Of a stretch of 64,000 bases of DNA, positions 1 to 13,800 are shown piece by piece (position 1 is the stretch's first letter; every line of letters begins with the position of its first letter). The position numbers and the translations under genes are program-made. The notes under the pieces were generated by a model. The model ran no database searches, was not told the origin of the DNA, and saw only the letters and a program-made list of their open reading frames with translations. Origin of the DNA: Daphnia pulex (Eukaryota > Arthropoda > Branchiopoda > Diplostraca > Daphniidae); the NCBI RefSeq assembly GCF_021134715.1, contig NC_060018.1, forward strand, positions 3,427,501 to 3,491,500. Reading direction: 5' to 3'.

Positions 1-47
1 TGACTAGAAAATCACCAGGGGCCTGATACCGTTGATGGTATCAAGTT

Positions 48-539
48 TCATCTTCTGGTTCCGTCGAGGATGACAGCAACTTCCTCCTTGACTAGGATTA
101 CATCGTATAAACGTGTACGCGCCCAAGAAGATTGCATGTTGCAGAACAATAAGGGAAATTCAGCATAGATAAGCCTCATAAACTTTGGCCTACAAACTAC
201 AAAGTTCACCTTCGGGACTTGTTCAGCCGTGAGGCCCATCTTAGATAGTTTTCTTAGATCCAAACTCTCAACAAGACAATCATACTGTATTTGGCTTCTT
301 CAAGTGACATCAGGCAGTCGGACAACTGCACAGCACAGCCTTGATGCCGTGGCTTTTCTCTCCTGTATGTCACTACGTCCACACGCTGGACATTGTTCGT
401 CGCTAATTGCAAAGTCTGGAATGGAGGCCGTGCGCAAGACGCCAATTAGCGCGAAGTGCACTGATTTAATTTTGGCTAATCTTGAGGGATAGAAGAGAGA
501 CCAGTCGTTTCTGGCGGCTCGTAACGTGACGTGATGCAA
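48..539 (-). pseudogene. Decayed-looking coding fragment, unidentified
   Basis: One minus-strand reading frame runs about 160 codons from 539 to 48, broken by a single in-frame TGA at 300-302. The part before the stop carries a CPACG motif that looks like half of a zinc ribbon. The part after it reads like ordinary protein. A neighbouring frame stays open across the TGA, and a shifted frame continues past the final stop at 48-50 toward the window edge, so the pattern resembles an old coding region with frameshifts. I do not recognise the family. No splice sites were found that would remove the TGA. An open stretch this long with one stop can arise by chance in a 26-kb gene-free region, so the call is weak. 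Confidence 0.25.
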
Positions 540-1111
540 CGGGTCGGACGGTTATTGTGTCACGTTATTGCCAAGCCACCGGCTAGTGTATGCGCGAGAG
601 CAGAATAAGAGGGAAAACATTGAGAATGAAGAGGGAAGAAAAATGAGCATTAACAAACATAAAGACGATAAAAATGACAAGATTCAAATGCTTGTTTGTT
701 GTACTGGGGAAAATTGATATACCAGCGAAGGAGTGAATTGCCACCAATGGAAGACTGAACATTTACAGTCTAAAGTTTTGAGGTCGCCTGAAGTTGACTG
801 AAGTTACGTAATCTAATATAGTTGCTTGACATTTTCATGGCTCGAGAAAAGAAAGAAAAAAAAAACCCAAAAAAACAGTAACAGAAGGTACACGAAGTTA
901 TTTTTAGTTCAGGCAAACTTCCCACTCGGGGTTCTGTATTTTCTCACTTTAAAACCACGAGCCTATGGCAACCTGGGACTCAATCAGCCGGAGCACGTGT
1001 AATCCGTGTAACTTGCGAGACTTTGGCCTTCACTGAGCGAACCCCTTTCTTCTATATGCCTTAGCATGTTATTCAATTTCGACCGCACGATAATTGAAAT
1101 CAAATGAACCG

Positions 1112-1453
1112 TCAAACGATCCGTCGAGTTAACTCGCATGTGAGCGCGAACTCTATTCCGCCAGGTCCAATCGCCTTAGGGTATGATGGCAAAGCTTGCT
1201 TAAGAGACAAGAGATCAACTACTGCGAGACGATCCATCAATAGGATCGGCGTATAACGCCGTAAGTACGCCAGAGTGAAGACAAAATCCGGCTGACATGG
1301 AAACGTATTCCCAACCAACACACTCATCCGTAGTACGTCATTCTCGAGATGAAAGGCAATACCGAAATCGCATGGCAAAAATTTTGTCTCACTCTTATTT
1401 CCATCCAAGTATAAATACAACTTTCGTGCCAGATATAGTAGTATGTATATCAT
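1112..1453 (-). other. Unidentified 113-codon open reading frame
   Basis: An ATG-initiated minus-strand frame of 113 codons begins at 1453 and ends with TGA at 1112. It is among the longer ATG frames in the left half and has an even, protein-like amino-acid mix, including an IGPGGIEFALTCEL stretch near the end. The sequence just upstream (TATCTTCAG before ATTC) could act as a splice acceptor, so it might be an exon rather than a complete gene. It lies on the same strand as the decayed fragment at 48-539, and the two could be parts of one eroded unit. No family was recognised. Chance remains a reasonable explanation. Confidence 0.2.
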
Positions 1454-4400
1454 CCTTTTTTGAATCTGAAGATATTAAACATCATTCATCACAAAAGCCT
1501 GCCTTGCCGTTCCAACACAGCTTGGCGTTCTAGGCTAGAAAAAATATATTTATCCGGATGACGACGACGTCAAAGACGATGAAGGAGAAAAAGTCGGTAT
1601 TCAAAAGTGGAAATAACATTTTTGACTCGGCAGGAACATTTCAATACATGTTCCCATTATTTAATGATCCCTTACACGCGCACACATATATTCTTGTAAT
1701 GGAAAAAAGCTTGAACCTCACACTGGGCGTTGCCTATAACTTTCGTCGCATTTTTCGGTGATTGAACGTACGTAACGTGCCAGCAGGGGAAAGAAAAACT
1801 ATGCGACTCCACGCACTGTACACCAAACTAAAGTAAGTAATGACAGGCTAATATCCAGAGTGCACTGGGAAAACAATTGGATGAACATCATCATTCGTTC
1901 AATAAGAAATCTCGCATGTCGACAGTGATAAGATTCAATTTCCGAACCCAAATTCAAAGCACATCATTGCTTCCATTTTTGATTGGATAAAAACGATGCC
2001 TAATACGGTGCTATAGATATGGCAGGCTTTCAAGTACGAGATATCTACAAAACAAATATTTCCAAAAGTTTGCAAACGTGACATATCATGCAGATGTTTG
2101 TTCTACTGACGTCACTAGAGGATGTGATTAGATGATCCATTGCACACAAAAAGAGTAGATACAATTTCCCGAAAAGCAGATGAATAGCTAGTACCGAGAT
2201 CGAAGTGGTGAATCGATACACCCGAGGGCATTCGTGCGAAACGAGTGCATAAAAAAGGAACGATCAGTTTGGCGAAACGATACAAAACAGGCTGTGTAAA
2301 TTATCATCGTTTTGAGGTCGGAGCCTAGTGACAAATCCCGAAAATCCGCAAGACACAATTTCATTTTCAACTTTTAAGCTACTCTTCAAAGAAGCGTGAA
2401 AAGTAGCGAGAGCAGTGAAGAGAAACGCAAAAGCGACGGGACGGCGTGAATTTATGTCGCTCCCCGCATGCGATCATTCCAACTGACGGCCTGATGCCGG
2501 CGGATGCCGCGACTGGTAGAAATGCCGCATATATACGACGGAAAAGTAAAAGAAAAAGTTTTTAGGTTTGTCGTAAGTCAACGTCCGCTGCCGTCTTATC
2601 TTCCATGCGTCTCTTTCTCCCATTCTCTCTCCATTTCAGAAACTCTAAAAATGGAAATTGCTTTGGGAGGGGAAGAAAAAAGTTGGCAAAGTTCACAACA
2701 AACGAATTAAGAAAATCCCACTACTAAACAAATATTAAACTAGAAAGAAAACAAAATTAAAATTATAAAAAAGAAACTAATCCAGTCTCAAGAGTTGAGC
2801 CACGTTGGCTGCTGCTTTAGACACAACAGTAAAAAAATAGAATATTTACGACAAAAAAGAGAAAAGAAAAGGATGTAAAACCAAGGATCCGGGAAATCTG
2901 GCTCTGGTCCTATATAGGTAATACACATTCAGTGGTTCTTGTTTTGTGAAGCGGAGCAATAATCAAAAAAAAAACTGCTGTTTAGCTGGAATAATTATAG
3001 CCGCTCTCTTGACGTCTTTACGCACGAAGCCTCCGTAGAGATTTCATGTGAAGAAAGAGAACACAGCACGGGAGTCTGACGAAAGCTCATCCGTTAATAC
3101 TGTCATCCGTTCGTGCAAGTTGTAAACCAAAGACAGGGGGATCAGATTTTGGAGTAGGGCAGCTTTCGAGTTCTGCGAAAGTCGCTGTCGTGCTCAGAGT
3201 TTTCACGAGCTCCCACCAGAACAGCCTAGGAGGCCCTCAAAATGACGCTCATGATTTATTTCCGTTCTCTCCTTTCCCACTTTTTTTTTGCGCTTCTTTG
3301 TTTTCGCGTCTTGTTACACCGCTACTTGGCGTTTATGGATTGAGATCATGGTGGTAGAGGGACGAACAGCGCCAGCGTGAAATTCAAAGAATCACCCCAG
3401 ACAACGATTCGGAACGGTATTCAAATGAACTTTCTGGGTGGAAGACGACACGAGGAGAATGGCGTGGAAAATAAAATTGGTCGAGGGGAGGGGAATGCAG
3501 ACTTTGCTTTCGCCATTCATTATGCTAGTAGTAATTTCAAGCACAAAGAACTGAGTCAAGTGCGAATAATGTTATCGCTCTGGGAATCCGGCATAAATAA
3601 ACTCCGGCGACACGTCGGAAGCAGCAGCAGCAGCAGCAAACTCCCACTCTTTTGACACGTAGACGTGTATAGAGCTCTGTAGAGTTATACACACATCGAT
3701 CGTCGACCATTTGCTGTTGTTCCGATTTTTCTCACGGGGCTTTGACTGAACACCTCTCGCCTACGATTCTCTAGGTAGTTTTTCTTTCGCATCTTCTCGT
3801 TGCCTCTCATCATTTTACACCTAGTTGAAGCTTGAGAGAAATGTCGATAATGGAACACACAAGACATGGATCTCATTTCTAACCCATCTCCTGGTCGCGA
3901 TTCTTTAGAGTTAACCGTCAAAGGCGATTCAAATAACGGAAAGACGGGACAGAACCGAGTAGACCATTAGAAGGATTCGTCCGGACGACTGAAACTTTGA
4001 TGTGCCAAATCACCAAGCGTTATGCAACACAGATCAAAAGAGATCAAAGCCGTCATAGGTATAGGTCGATACGACACGAGGAAATGTTGAGCAGAAGTCG
4101 TAATGTAATGTCGGTCGGACGATTGAAGTTCAGGGCACAGATCCTTTAAGAGCTACCTAGGTGATCCTTAGTTAAAGGCCACGGATTCAATCTGGATCAA
4201 GTAATCACGCACGGCTGATTACAATAGTTAGACGTGATCCAATGGAAAGGCAGCGACTTATTCTTCATCCTTTTATCATTAGACTCCACTTGTTGGATTC
4301 AACAATCGTAAAATTAAGGGCCAGGGAGGCAGACATCTTTATTTTTTTTAAAGGGATCGTTTCTTTTTCATTCCGCAGTAGTCTATATAACATTCCCGTC

Positions 4401-7180
4401 TTCCAAATGGAAAAAAAAATCCCTAATGATTGAGATAAATCTACTCGCAAAGACATAGACTGCAGCAGCCCATACAGAATGCAATCAAAAAGAATTTCGT
4501 ATAAGGGGCGTGTGTGCCAATGATCGGGCGATATCAATGACTCCCGCGGGATCATCCCAAGCAGACAGAAATGAAAAGGAATTCTAAAAGAGTTCGTACC
4601 GTGTGAGCTCCTACTTCACAGAGAAGAAAAACAGGCAGAAAAAAAAAAAAAAAAAAAAAAAAAACGAACGAGTCGTGTGTCGACGTGTCACCGACTCTCG
4701 GGTCCCATCACTGGCCGGCACGAAAAAAAAAAAGGAAAAAGGAAAGATCCCGTTCGGTACAGTAAATATACCTAGCTCCTGTAGTGGTACCCGCAGGGTA
4801 ATAGAAGAGAACAAGAAAAGAAAAATAAAAAGGAACCGAGTAGAACAGAGAAGTTATGTATAGTATATATGTCCTATCAGCAAAAGCCGTTGGGGATGGT
4901 CTTTTGAAAGACACCAGTCTCGGGAGACAATCGTTGGTTGGCGTCTTCACTCATACACAGTACACACTCCCACATATAGCGGCAGTAGTAGTAGCAGATA
5001 CTAAATATTCAACTATTCATTTATGTACAAGATCTACAAAGGAGAGAGAAAAGAATGCGAGAGAGAAGACGCCTTCAACCACACACCAAAGAATCTGTAC
5101 GGAATGGCCGGAAATCCGCAATTCCGGCGAATAACGGCAACGACAAAGTTCGTGCTCTGCTGCTGCTCCTGGGTGTAACTTATGCATTTCGACGTTCTTT
5201 GTCTTCTCAGTCAATTCCTCCGTCTTGGTCGCATGAAAAGCGATACGTACCTCCTACGTACATGGGATGGGAAATTGAACAGCTCATTTCCCTGACTTTG
5301 CAAAATTTAAAAGAAAAAAAAAATGCAAATCCCAAATCACAACATGACTCATGCATCCGTCTGCGATAACTGTTATTAAGAGACCTGCGTCATCGCGTTA
5401 TATGATCATAACCTATAATGGCCTACGGTTTTCTTTCATTATTAGAAAGGATCTTGGAAATAAGCTAGAAATGCATTTTCCTTATTTAGAAAAAAAAATA
5501 CTATTATCGATCCTTTTTTTTTTCATTCCGTCACATGGCCCACCTACGTGACTGTTGTCTCGATTTCTTTCGTCCCGTCTTGACAACAATGTAGCAAATC
5601 CTTTTCATCACCATCTCGAATTCCCTTTCATTTATTAATGCAAACATCAAACCGCTCCTACAACATATTCCTCATTTCAGATCACGATCTCGACATCTTT
5701 GTTGCTTTTAATAGAATTTTCTTCTTCGTCCCCCTCTTTTGGCCATTGATTTCGTTTTCCCTTCTCGTCCCTCATTCTCGACTCCCCATCCTTCTATTTA
5801 TCGACTACTAGATTTTACCATTGCTTACGTCCGCTTTGGAGCCCTTCCATCTTGATCACGTCGTTTCTACTTAAAACGGTTCGATAGCAGAGGAGTCTAT
5901 TCGGCTCAGGGCAGTGGATTATAAGGAAGTAGAGACAGACCCAGTCTGCTGGCTGTACTGTACACGTCGTATGTTTTAAAAGGAAACGACGGCCAGGTTG
6001 GGGGGGAAACACTATACAGCGCCCAGCAAAATCAGCACGCAAGTAAACGCGCAGTAGCGTGTGTGGTAGTTGGAGGCATGGGGCAAACGGGACGACGCAA
6101 GAAAGGATCGATAAATCAATGAGCATCATTGTCTATGCAACCAAATAACACTGATTTACAAACAAAGAGTCGAAACAACAGAAACAAGACAAATATATGC
6201 AGACAGGCAAAAGCCCAGCAATAATGTCGCACGCACAAAAAAACAAGAAAATAAATTGCTCAAATCAACTGTCCAATCTTCCGCACTGTCGATCTCAAAA
6301 CCGGCGAGATGATGAAGTGATCGATAATGTTTGCTAGACCGATGGCTGTGTACGATACGTTGTATACTGCAAGTAACCGATGCATCAATAACTCAACAAC
6401 AGCCACGCTTCGACCGACACACGAAAAGTTATACCCGAACAACACCAAACAGCAAATCAGGACTTGGATCTATGCGCAATTGCGCATCGGATGAATCAAA
6501 CCAAGGTGGCAACTCTTCAAATAGGATTTCATTCGAGCTCCTGTATAAACGTTGCCCGTAACAGCTCATTCAATAATTCATCTAGTTCTTTCCCTCAACA
6601 TTTACAGAACTCGTCAATTCTGGGTGACTAATGGCATCATTAAGGGATAGACGCTAACAGAAAGTTCCATCTGTCTATTCTCAAAGTCGCAGAAAGTTCT
6701 TCTTTGTTCACGATCAATCCTACGCGTGCAACATTAAGAGTAGGAGGCGTCATCCAACATCGTTTGCGCCTTCGATCAAAAGTCAACGCTCATTCCTAAG
6801 TCCTCGGGCGCTTTTATTCTCATTAATTAGTCGTGAATCTCTTTGAGCAAGCAACCGGATAGGCATCACACCCAATGCCAAAAGCCAGATATCAGTTCAC
6901 TGACTGCGGCAGACGAGTTTTCTGTTGCCGACACACCATCACCTGTTTTTAAAAAATAAATTCACGAGGCGGCAGCACGGGCCCCACAGTTGCGTCACAC
7001 ACAAGGTGAATTTTCTTTAAAAGAACTAAAAAAAATGCTGATACGGCAATGCGAGATTGAATGCGGGGGGGAAAGAAGAAGCCAGAAGAATTATGAACAA
7101 GTTATTCTTGGGCGTTCGCAGAATTACTGGCTATAGTCCATTGTGCAATAGCATCAGAGAGCAGCGGTTGCTAGTCGAGG
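1454..7180. other. Gene-free stretch
   Basis: I read both strands here and found no frame with convincing coding character, no tRNA and no transposon ends. Visible content is low-complexity sequence: purine-rich patches, a CAG/AGC trinucleotide run near 3626-3640, and the long A tract annotated separately. Confidence 0.5.
4639..4664 (+). repeat. 26-base A homopolymer
   Basis: An uninterrupted run of 26 A sits inside a purine-rich segment. There is no target-site duplication or gene-like sequence before it that would mark it as the tail of a retroposed copy, so it is treated as a simple repeat. Confidence 0.9.
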
Positions 7181-7185
7181 GTCGT

Positions 7186-7196
7186 CCCCCCCCCCC
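7186..7196 (+). repeat. C homopolymer (11)
   Basis: Run of 11 C followed by A and a further short C run. It is the first of seven long G/C mononucleotide runs confined to the left half of the window. Confidence 0.9.
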
Positions 7197-7284
7197 ACCC
7201 CACTTGGCAATTCAGTGAGCTCCATATTATACCGGTAGGTGGGGTTCTATATGCCGACAAGACGGAATCCAATCACGTACGATT

Positions 7285-7303
7285 TTTTCTTCTTCTTCTT
7301 CTT
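7285..7303 (+). repeat. (CTT)n microsatellite
   Basis: A short CTT trinucleotide array on the plus strand (GAA on the minus), followed by about 100 bp of purine-rich sequence. Confidence 0.8.
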
Positions 7304-8126
7304 CCTCAAATCACGCTCTTGTATATTTAGTTATTTAGAGCAAAGGCTGAAAGGAAGAGGAACGAAGGGGAATAACTAAAGAAAAGAAGGATTAGAAGAA
7401 ACCCAATCATAGGGAAGGCTAGGCCTTAATGCGAAGCTAGGTTTAGTTTAGTTTCGATTATTCGGGGGAAATTGAAAATGGAATATTTTAAACAACCAAA
7501 CAAGACATTTTTCAACCAAAAAGAAGAAGAAGAAAAAACGCCCATCAGATTGGTTCGTAACCGCGGGTCCCCCATTCGAGCGTCCAACATTGACGACGTC
7601 GTCCTTTTGACAACCAGGACATTATTCAACGTTACCAAGTCGTGCCCGTTTTAGCTGATTGATGCTCCCATCCAATTCAAAAGAAAGAAATGAAGTTTAT
7701 TCTGAATGGCTCGAAGGTTTCGAGGCATTTGATTAAAATGGATGGCATGACTGTGTGTGCACAATGTATAAGGGCGGCTAGCTGCCACTAGCCGGAAAAA
7801 AAAATAGTTATATATAGCAAGGTGGACAGAGTGACTCTTTGATGAGCATCCACGCAGATGGATTGCGTGTCAGTTCGATGTGGTCAGACCGTATCGATTG
7901 CGTATCTCATCTGCATGTATATGCACGGTAAACATAAAATTAAAAAGCATAACAAGAAATAGGTAGAAAAAGAAACACTAACTTTGCTTCTTCGCACGAC
8001 AAACTTTCAAAATAATCTACTTCTTTCAATATTCATATTGCCACCTCAGCCACTACCTCCCGATTGTCCCCGTTCTTTCGGCTTCAAATCGTGCTTCACG
8101 TTCGAGCCAGTCTATAGCTCAAACAC

Positions 8127-8158
8127 AAAAACAAACAAACAAACAAACAAACAAACAA
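8127..8158 (+). repeat. (ACAA)n microsatellite
   Basis: A tetranucleotide ACAA/CAAA array of about seven units. Confidence 0.9.
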
Positions 8159-8408
8159 GCGACAATCGAACGATATTGTTCCGACACGACACGGCGGACC
8201 TTACATAACGAAACGGTTCAGAGACATGAAGTTAATTCAATCATCGAAGCCCTGCAGGGTCTAGACTTTGAAACGTCATAAAGGAAACATTGGATACGTA
8301 ATGGCCGACCGGCGGCCTGGCTGGCAACCCAAAAGCGATATCAAGATCGACCGTTTTGAGCTCACGAATTATTGCAGCGAATGTTATTCCGTCACAGTAT
8401 CAAAAAAA

Positions 8409-8420
8409 GGGGGGGGGGGG
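8409..8420 (+). repeat. G homopolymer (12)
   Basis: Run of 12 G directly after a run of seven A. Confidence 0.9.
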
Positions 8421-8944
8421 ATGAAAAGCAAAGACCCCGCGGACGACGTGTATATCAGAGCCCACAGTGTCGTTCATTTGGCGGCGTCAAATAAAAGGGG
8501 GTCACGCCTTCGCTCAAGTTACGAGTCCTATTTTCTGTCTTGGGGGGTCGACGATAGCTTGCCATTATCTCACTGATGCCAGTCTATTGAAATTCAGCAA
8601 GCCCAACAACAAAAACAACAACACCAGTAAAAAAGGGAAAAGGGAGGAGCTGGCGGAAAGTGTCGCCATTCTTATTGTTGTCCCATGCGACCGCTCGGAG
8701 CCCGCTCGATTTAAAGATGAGGGTGCCATCACATCCATATGAACGAGGAACGTATAGTCCGACGGGCCACAAGGCGAAAAGCGATAAAGAAGGAAGGAAG
8801 CGGCAGAAAAAAAGAAGAGGGGAGAAAAAGAGAAACGGGTTGAGTCCCAAGATATGGACGATCGTGGTGACACCCGGCTGTTTCATAAAGTCGACCAGAG
8901 AGTGCTAGCGATCGTAAATCATCACTTCCAATCTCCCGCCTTAG

Positions 8945-8963
8945 TATATAATATATATATATA
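8945..8963 (+). repeat. (AT)n microsatellite
   Basis: TA/AT dinucleotide array with one phase slip. Confidence 0.85.
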
Positions 8964-9031
8964 CTGTTGGCATAGTTACTCCAGTGCCCACACCAGTCTT
9001 TCTAGAGGCTTACGTAATACCATTTTTTTGT

Positions 9032-9061
9032 CCCCCCCCCCCGTTTTTATTATTATTATTA
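9032..9061 (+). repeat. C11 run followed by (ATT)n
   Basis: Eleven C (9032-9042), then G and five T, then an ATT trinucleotide array of about four units (9049-9061). Two different simple repeats lie side by side. Confidence 0.9.
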
Positions 9062-9255
9062 TGTGGGTGTCATTGTCCTTTGCTTCTCTCGAGTTCACTG
9101 ACAGTGTTCTTCTCGTATGCGCAGAGAATAAGACTATGAAAAATAAAAGTAGCAGCTCATCAATTACAGGAAGCGAGCGAGAGGAACCACCGACTGGTTT
9201 TGTTTGTTTTTTCAGTCTCAACCAAAGCTTCATATACTCCGTGGATGTATATATA

Positions 9256-9270
9256 CCCCCCCCCCCCCCC
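9256..9270 (+). repeat. C homopolymer (15)
   Basis: The longest G/C mononucleotide run in the window, 15 C, directly preceded by a short TA array. Confidence 0.9.
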
Positions 9271-9435
9271 GCAGTTGATTAACGACCCAGCCCCTCTTCC
9301 TCAACCATGACCAACAGCGGCCAGGATCTCACGTCGACGAAACATAAACGCTGGACAAGGCAAACACAAGGAGCCCAAACAGCTATTCTTCTTCCTTCCT
9401 TCCACCTATCAAATAAGGAAGCAAGAAAGGGAGGA

Positions 9436-9453
9436 ATATATATATATATATAT
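9436..9453 (+). repeat. (AT)n microsatellite
   Basis: An 18-base alternating AT array inside otherwise mixed sequence. Confidence 0.9.
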
Positions 9454-10882
9454 GTAACAGTTAGCCATAGAAGAAAACAAAAGAGTCCAAATCGCATAAA
9501 TTTCCCGTCGGTGGGAATCCTTCCCCGCGAAAATTGCTATCTTTTCCACCAGCTTATGAATGCACACCTCTCTTACTCTTTCACTGCTTTATTGCGTTGT
9601 TCGTCTTCTTCGTTTTGTCCAGGGGCTTCGCCGTTCCTTCAACCAGACGCTCTCCATATATACATATTTCCATATATCTTATTATCAAAATGCTGTACGC
9701 CGACCCATCCCCGTATACACTCTACAGTAGTCAAGTAGGCAGAGCGAGGTGAGTCGATAATAACTGTAATTGGATTGGCCCGCCCAAACTGCAGATACCT
9801 TTCCCCATTTTCCGCATGGGTTCACACAGACACATACTGGAAATTAATATAGACGAGAGTGAGAGAGAGAGCAGGGACCTCAAAGACGAATAATTGCCGC
9901 TACTGCTCGAGTACCTATCGCTCTCAAGTTCATAGGTGAAGGTTCATCAGTGGGAAATGAGAAGAGAAGAAAAGAAAATGAAAAGCTTTTCTCCTCACCA
10001 CACTTGATTGAAATTCTCTAGCAAATGCCACGGGCGCGCGAGTGTTTAAGAAACGGAGCGATGCGAGAGAGGCAATATATATATATAGAGATGGATACTA
10101 AGGACAAGATGAGTTACACAGACAATAGCACAAAGATATAAAAAAAGGGGGAAAATACGTGGCCATAACTCGGCGAGACGTCATTGCGTTGTGGTTTTTA
10201 TTTTTAGGCCTTGCGGGTACCGACTCATATTTTTTCGCTTCTCCTTTCATGTTCTTGTATCGTCTAATAACTAATCGATCCGCCCGTTCGTCCATTTATT
10301 AAACCAGCCGCATATTGCCTTCACCCCACGGGAGAGAGAGTAGAAAAAGTCGAGGAAACAAAGGAAACCAATGAAATAAGTTTCGAATTTTTCACTGCGC
10401 AACCGTACGAAATGAGAAAAGATGCATCAAGTCTGCCGGGGAAAAGAATGAAGAAGGGGGAGGCGATAAAAAAAAATGGCAACTTTTAGTAGCAGTGATC
10501 GCCCATCATACACGTACCGCCATCAAACGCAAGTCAAATGAAAGGAAAAGCGCATTGGAGAAGCGAATATGCCGGCGGAAAAAAAGGGAGGACGAAAAAA
10601 GGGAAACGGGGAAACAGCACGCACGATGATTTGCAACGACGGTTCGATGCCCCAACTATATAACCAGAGACGGTGAAGCGAAGTCTGAAAGGGCACCCCC
10701 ACCCTATACATTATACCCAGTCAGCCATCCATCCATCCGTTCGTCCGCCGAGGCAGTCTATCAAAAGCGCGGGTCTTTGGCCGCGTGCGTTAATACAAGA
10801 CACACACACACATAGGAATCGTGGCACGCGGCTGTAGAGAAATCGGAACCAAAAAGGAGAGCCGCTGCATTCAAGAGACTCT

Positions 10883-10898
10883 TGTGTGTGTGTGTGTG
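10883..10898 (+). repeat. (TG)n microsatellite
   Basis: Eight TG units. Confidence 0.85.
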
Positions 10899-13800
10899 CA
10901 GCAGTTACTTGTCTTGTTCTTTTTCACCCTGCCCTTTGCCAGCGCCGTTCCGAGTGCACGCTCAGCAAACATCACGATATACCGTTGCAACATGACGCAA
11001 GAAAAGAGAGAAATGCCCTTGTTCAACTCTTTTCCTATATAAAAGAGATGGTGCTTCTATTATCTCAATCTTGTACTACCGGAGCGGACCTACTAAATAT
11101 TTCAGCAGAGGAATGGCAATGGGAAGAAACGTACAGTGGCCAAAATTAATGAAAAACTCGATAAAAAAAAGAAAACAAAATGAGGAACAGCAAACAAAAA
11201 GTAAATGATTCTACACAAATCGGCTGGAATTGCGCAACTCCAAAATTGGATGCAGGAGAAAATGTCAGGGCTGGTAACGCAATAGAACGAGAAGAAGAAG
11301 AAGAAACACAAAACAAGAATTTACAGCCCAGACTCGACAAAAAGAAACAATCCGGAAACAGAAAAATGCAAACATGTTCTGATTGAATTTCGCACAATCG
11401 TTCTATTCGCTATGTGTGTGGTACGAGCATTCTCGCTCTACTTGCCCCAAACAGAAACGAAATCTTTCAAAAAGAGTTTGACATAAACCGGGGGAAAATG
11501 ATCCATCACTTCCCTCCACTTTAGACTTCTTCTCGTTGCCCTCGAATACCGAAAAGCCTAGTACTACATTACGACCGCTAGGCATAATGGGTTAATTTAG
11601 ATTACACACAGCCGCGGAATGGGTGGATGGAGAAAGAAATACGTCGAGAAATGGAAAGACATAGAATAAGGAAGAACCCGCACTGAGCCGGATCAGAAAA
11701 AAAAACGCCGACAGGGATCGTCGATTACTTTTGCTCAAAAAGAAGCTGGAAAGATTTTACTTACTGGGACTAGATTTCTCCAAATAGAAGTGGAATCCAC
11801 TCGGATGAAATATACTAGGAATCATCAGCGACCAACACTTCCCTCAGTGTCCACTTGAACTCACAGCGATACAGAAACAACTGAGAGGAAAAACGGGTTC
11901 GTCGGTTCGTCCTTTATGACCAGTCCGTTCGTTGGCGAGAACCTCCAAGTGAAAATCGTTTCTTTAATTGACGAAGCAAGAGGGGAGAAAAAAAAAAACG
12001 TAACGCAAGTCTCGTACAAGGATCATCAACAAACGGTCTTCGCAGTCCATTCCTTTCCCATGTTTTACGTGCCAAACACGTACGTGTTTCTTCTTTATTA
12101 TCCTGCCACCCCAAAAATAACGCACGAGTAAGCGCAACACAGAACATCTTGATACCTTCCTTTCATTATTTTTTCGCTTCTTGTACGCCCTTACCGTGTC
12201 GCAAACATTGGTCGGTGCGATCCGGTGCCCGCTTCCGTCTCTTTGGCTCCAATGGGAAAATACAAGGGGCTGATCGTGTTTCTCTTGACATTTACTCTAG
12301 CCTTATGTTGATATTTTCTCTCCTTTTACATGTTCCAACAGTTGCAGAGCTACTTAATCTGAAAGCTGCAAACGGGGAGTACGGAGAGAACCCGCTGGGC
12401 AGAAAACAAGCAATCTACTTCCTTCTCTCTCTAGCCGAATGAAAAAAGCCAACGCCTTCGTTACACAATACCGACGGAAAACTACGTCGTAGAGGTTTCT
12501 CTTCCCCCACCCTCACTTTAACGTAGTTTAGACGAGTATTGTGAGTCGAAGCCCATAGAGTCACGGATCTGATCGAGGTGTGTGATTGAATCAAAGTTAC
12601 ACATAGAGAGGACGGGCCTTATATACCCAGCGGGAGAAGAGTAGAGCAGAGAAGAGTAAGCGAGCCGAAGAGACGACAAGACACGTACTTTTCTCCGGAA
12701 CTAGTTGATCACGAAGAGGCTCTTGTGTAGGGTCGGTCAAGTGGAAGAACAGGGAAAGGAAATAAAGACGACCGGGAGCAACTTTCTTGCTTTAAAGTAG
12801 ACGAGTTGACAGACACGATAAGGAAACTTTCCTACTCTTTGGGATAGGCGGAGTGAATGCCATCGCGGCTTTTGAAGAGCCTTTATTTAGAGAATTTCCA
12901 CTGCCGAATCCCCAAGTCAAAACAAAAACGCTTTTCTTCTTTTGTTAACGTTCAGCTTCTGGATGAGATAAAGTGGCTAACATAAGTGGATGCATAGGTC
13001 ACGCCCCATCCACAGAGAAAAACTTTCTTTTTTTGCAAAGTCGATGAGACTTATTGACCCCTTTTTTTCTGGTGGAGTGGTCAGACATCTTACGCAAGGC
13101 CGACTCTCCCAGTCTCGAGAGAGTAGCCGATAATCGGGCAGACGTGACACGAATGGAACAGCTCAATCGATATGACGGGTAGTTATTTTTTGTTTCAAAG
13201 TTACATGCATACAGAAACTATTGAAAATACGGAAGTGTATATGCAATATAATAGGCCTAAAAAAAAACTGTCCAATACTCGATGAAATGACTATCATTCT
13301 GCTGGTGTCTCCCGCATTTTGGGATGTATAAATAGACCGCTGACTGTGTCTTTTATTTATCTCCCTTCTTCATTCCGAGAACGAACGTAGCGTGTGCCTG
13401 GACGTTTTTATATATACGGTTATGGAAGACAGAAACAGGCTGCATGGGAAAACGGAATCCAGGGAATAAATCGATCGGCACAGGACATTTCACAGACAAG
13501 AAGAAAACCAAACGACCCGCAGGCCAACCCGAAAAAAACTAGAAGACAATTCTGTCGTCCCCGATTCCTATACAGAATACGCTCACCACTTTTTTTTTAT
13601 CTCAAAATTCTTTCCGTTCTTGTTAGTTTTTGTGCTGTTGTATTTTTACAAAGGCTGCCCCTGTTCACGACCCTGGACCAAACAAATATTGCTACGAGAT
13701 GGATATGGTGGCACTCTCGGCCAGCCGACCGTGCAAATCAAATGAAACAACCCAATAAAAGCAAACGAACAAAGCAATTCAAAGTGGTAGGCGTCATACT

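Noticed and set aside
4603-4863. Lysine-rich open frame across the 26-base A tract
   Set aside because: The frame exists because the A tract codes for lysine; there is no other coding evidence.
8854-9282. 142-codon open frame on the plus strand
   Set aside because: It runs through C11, (ATT)n and C15 simple repeats, which keep frames open without coding meaning.
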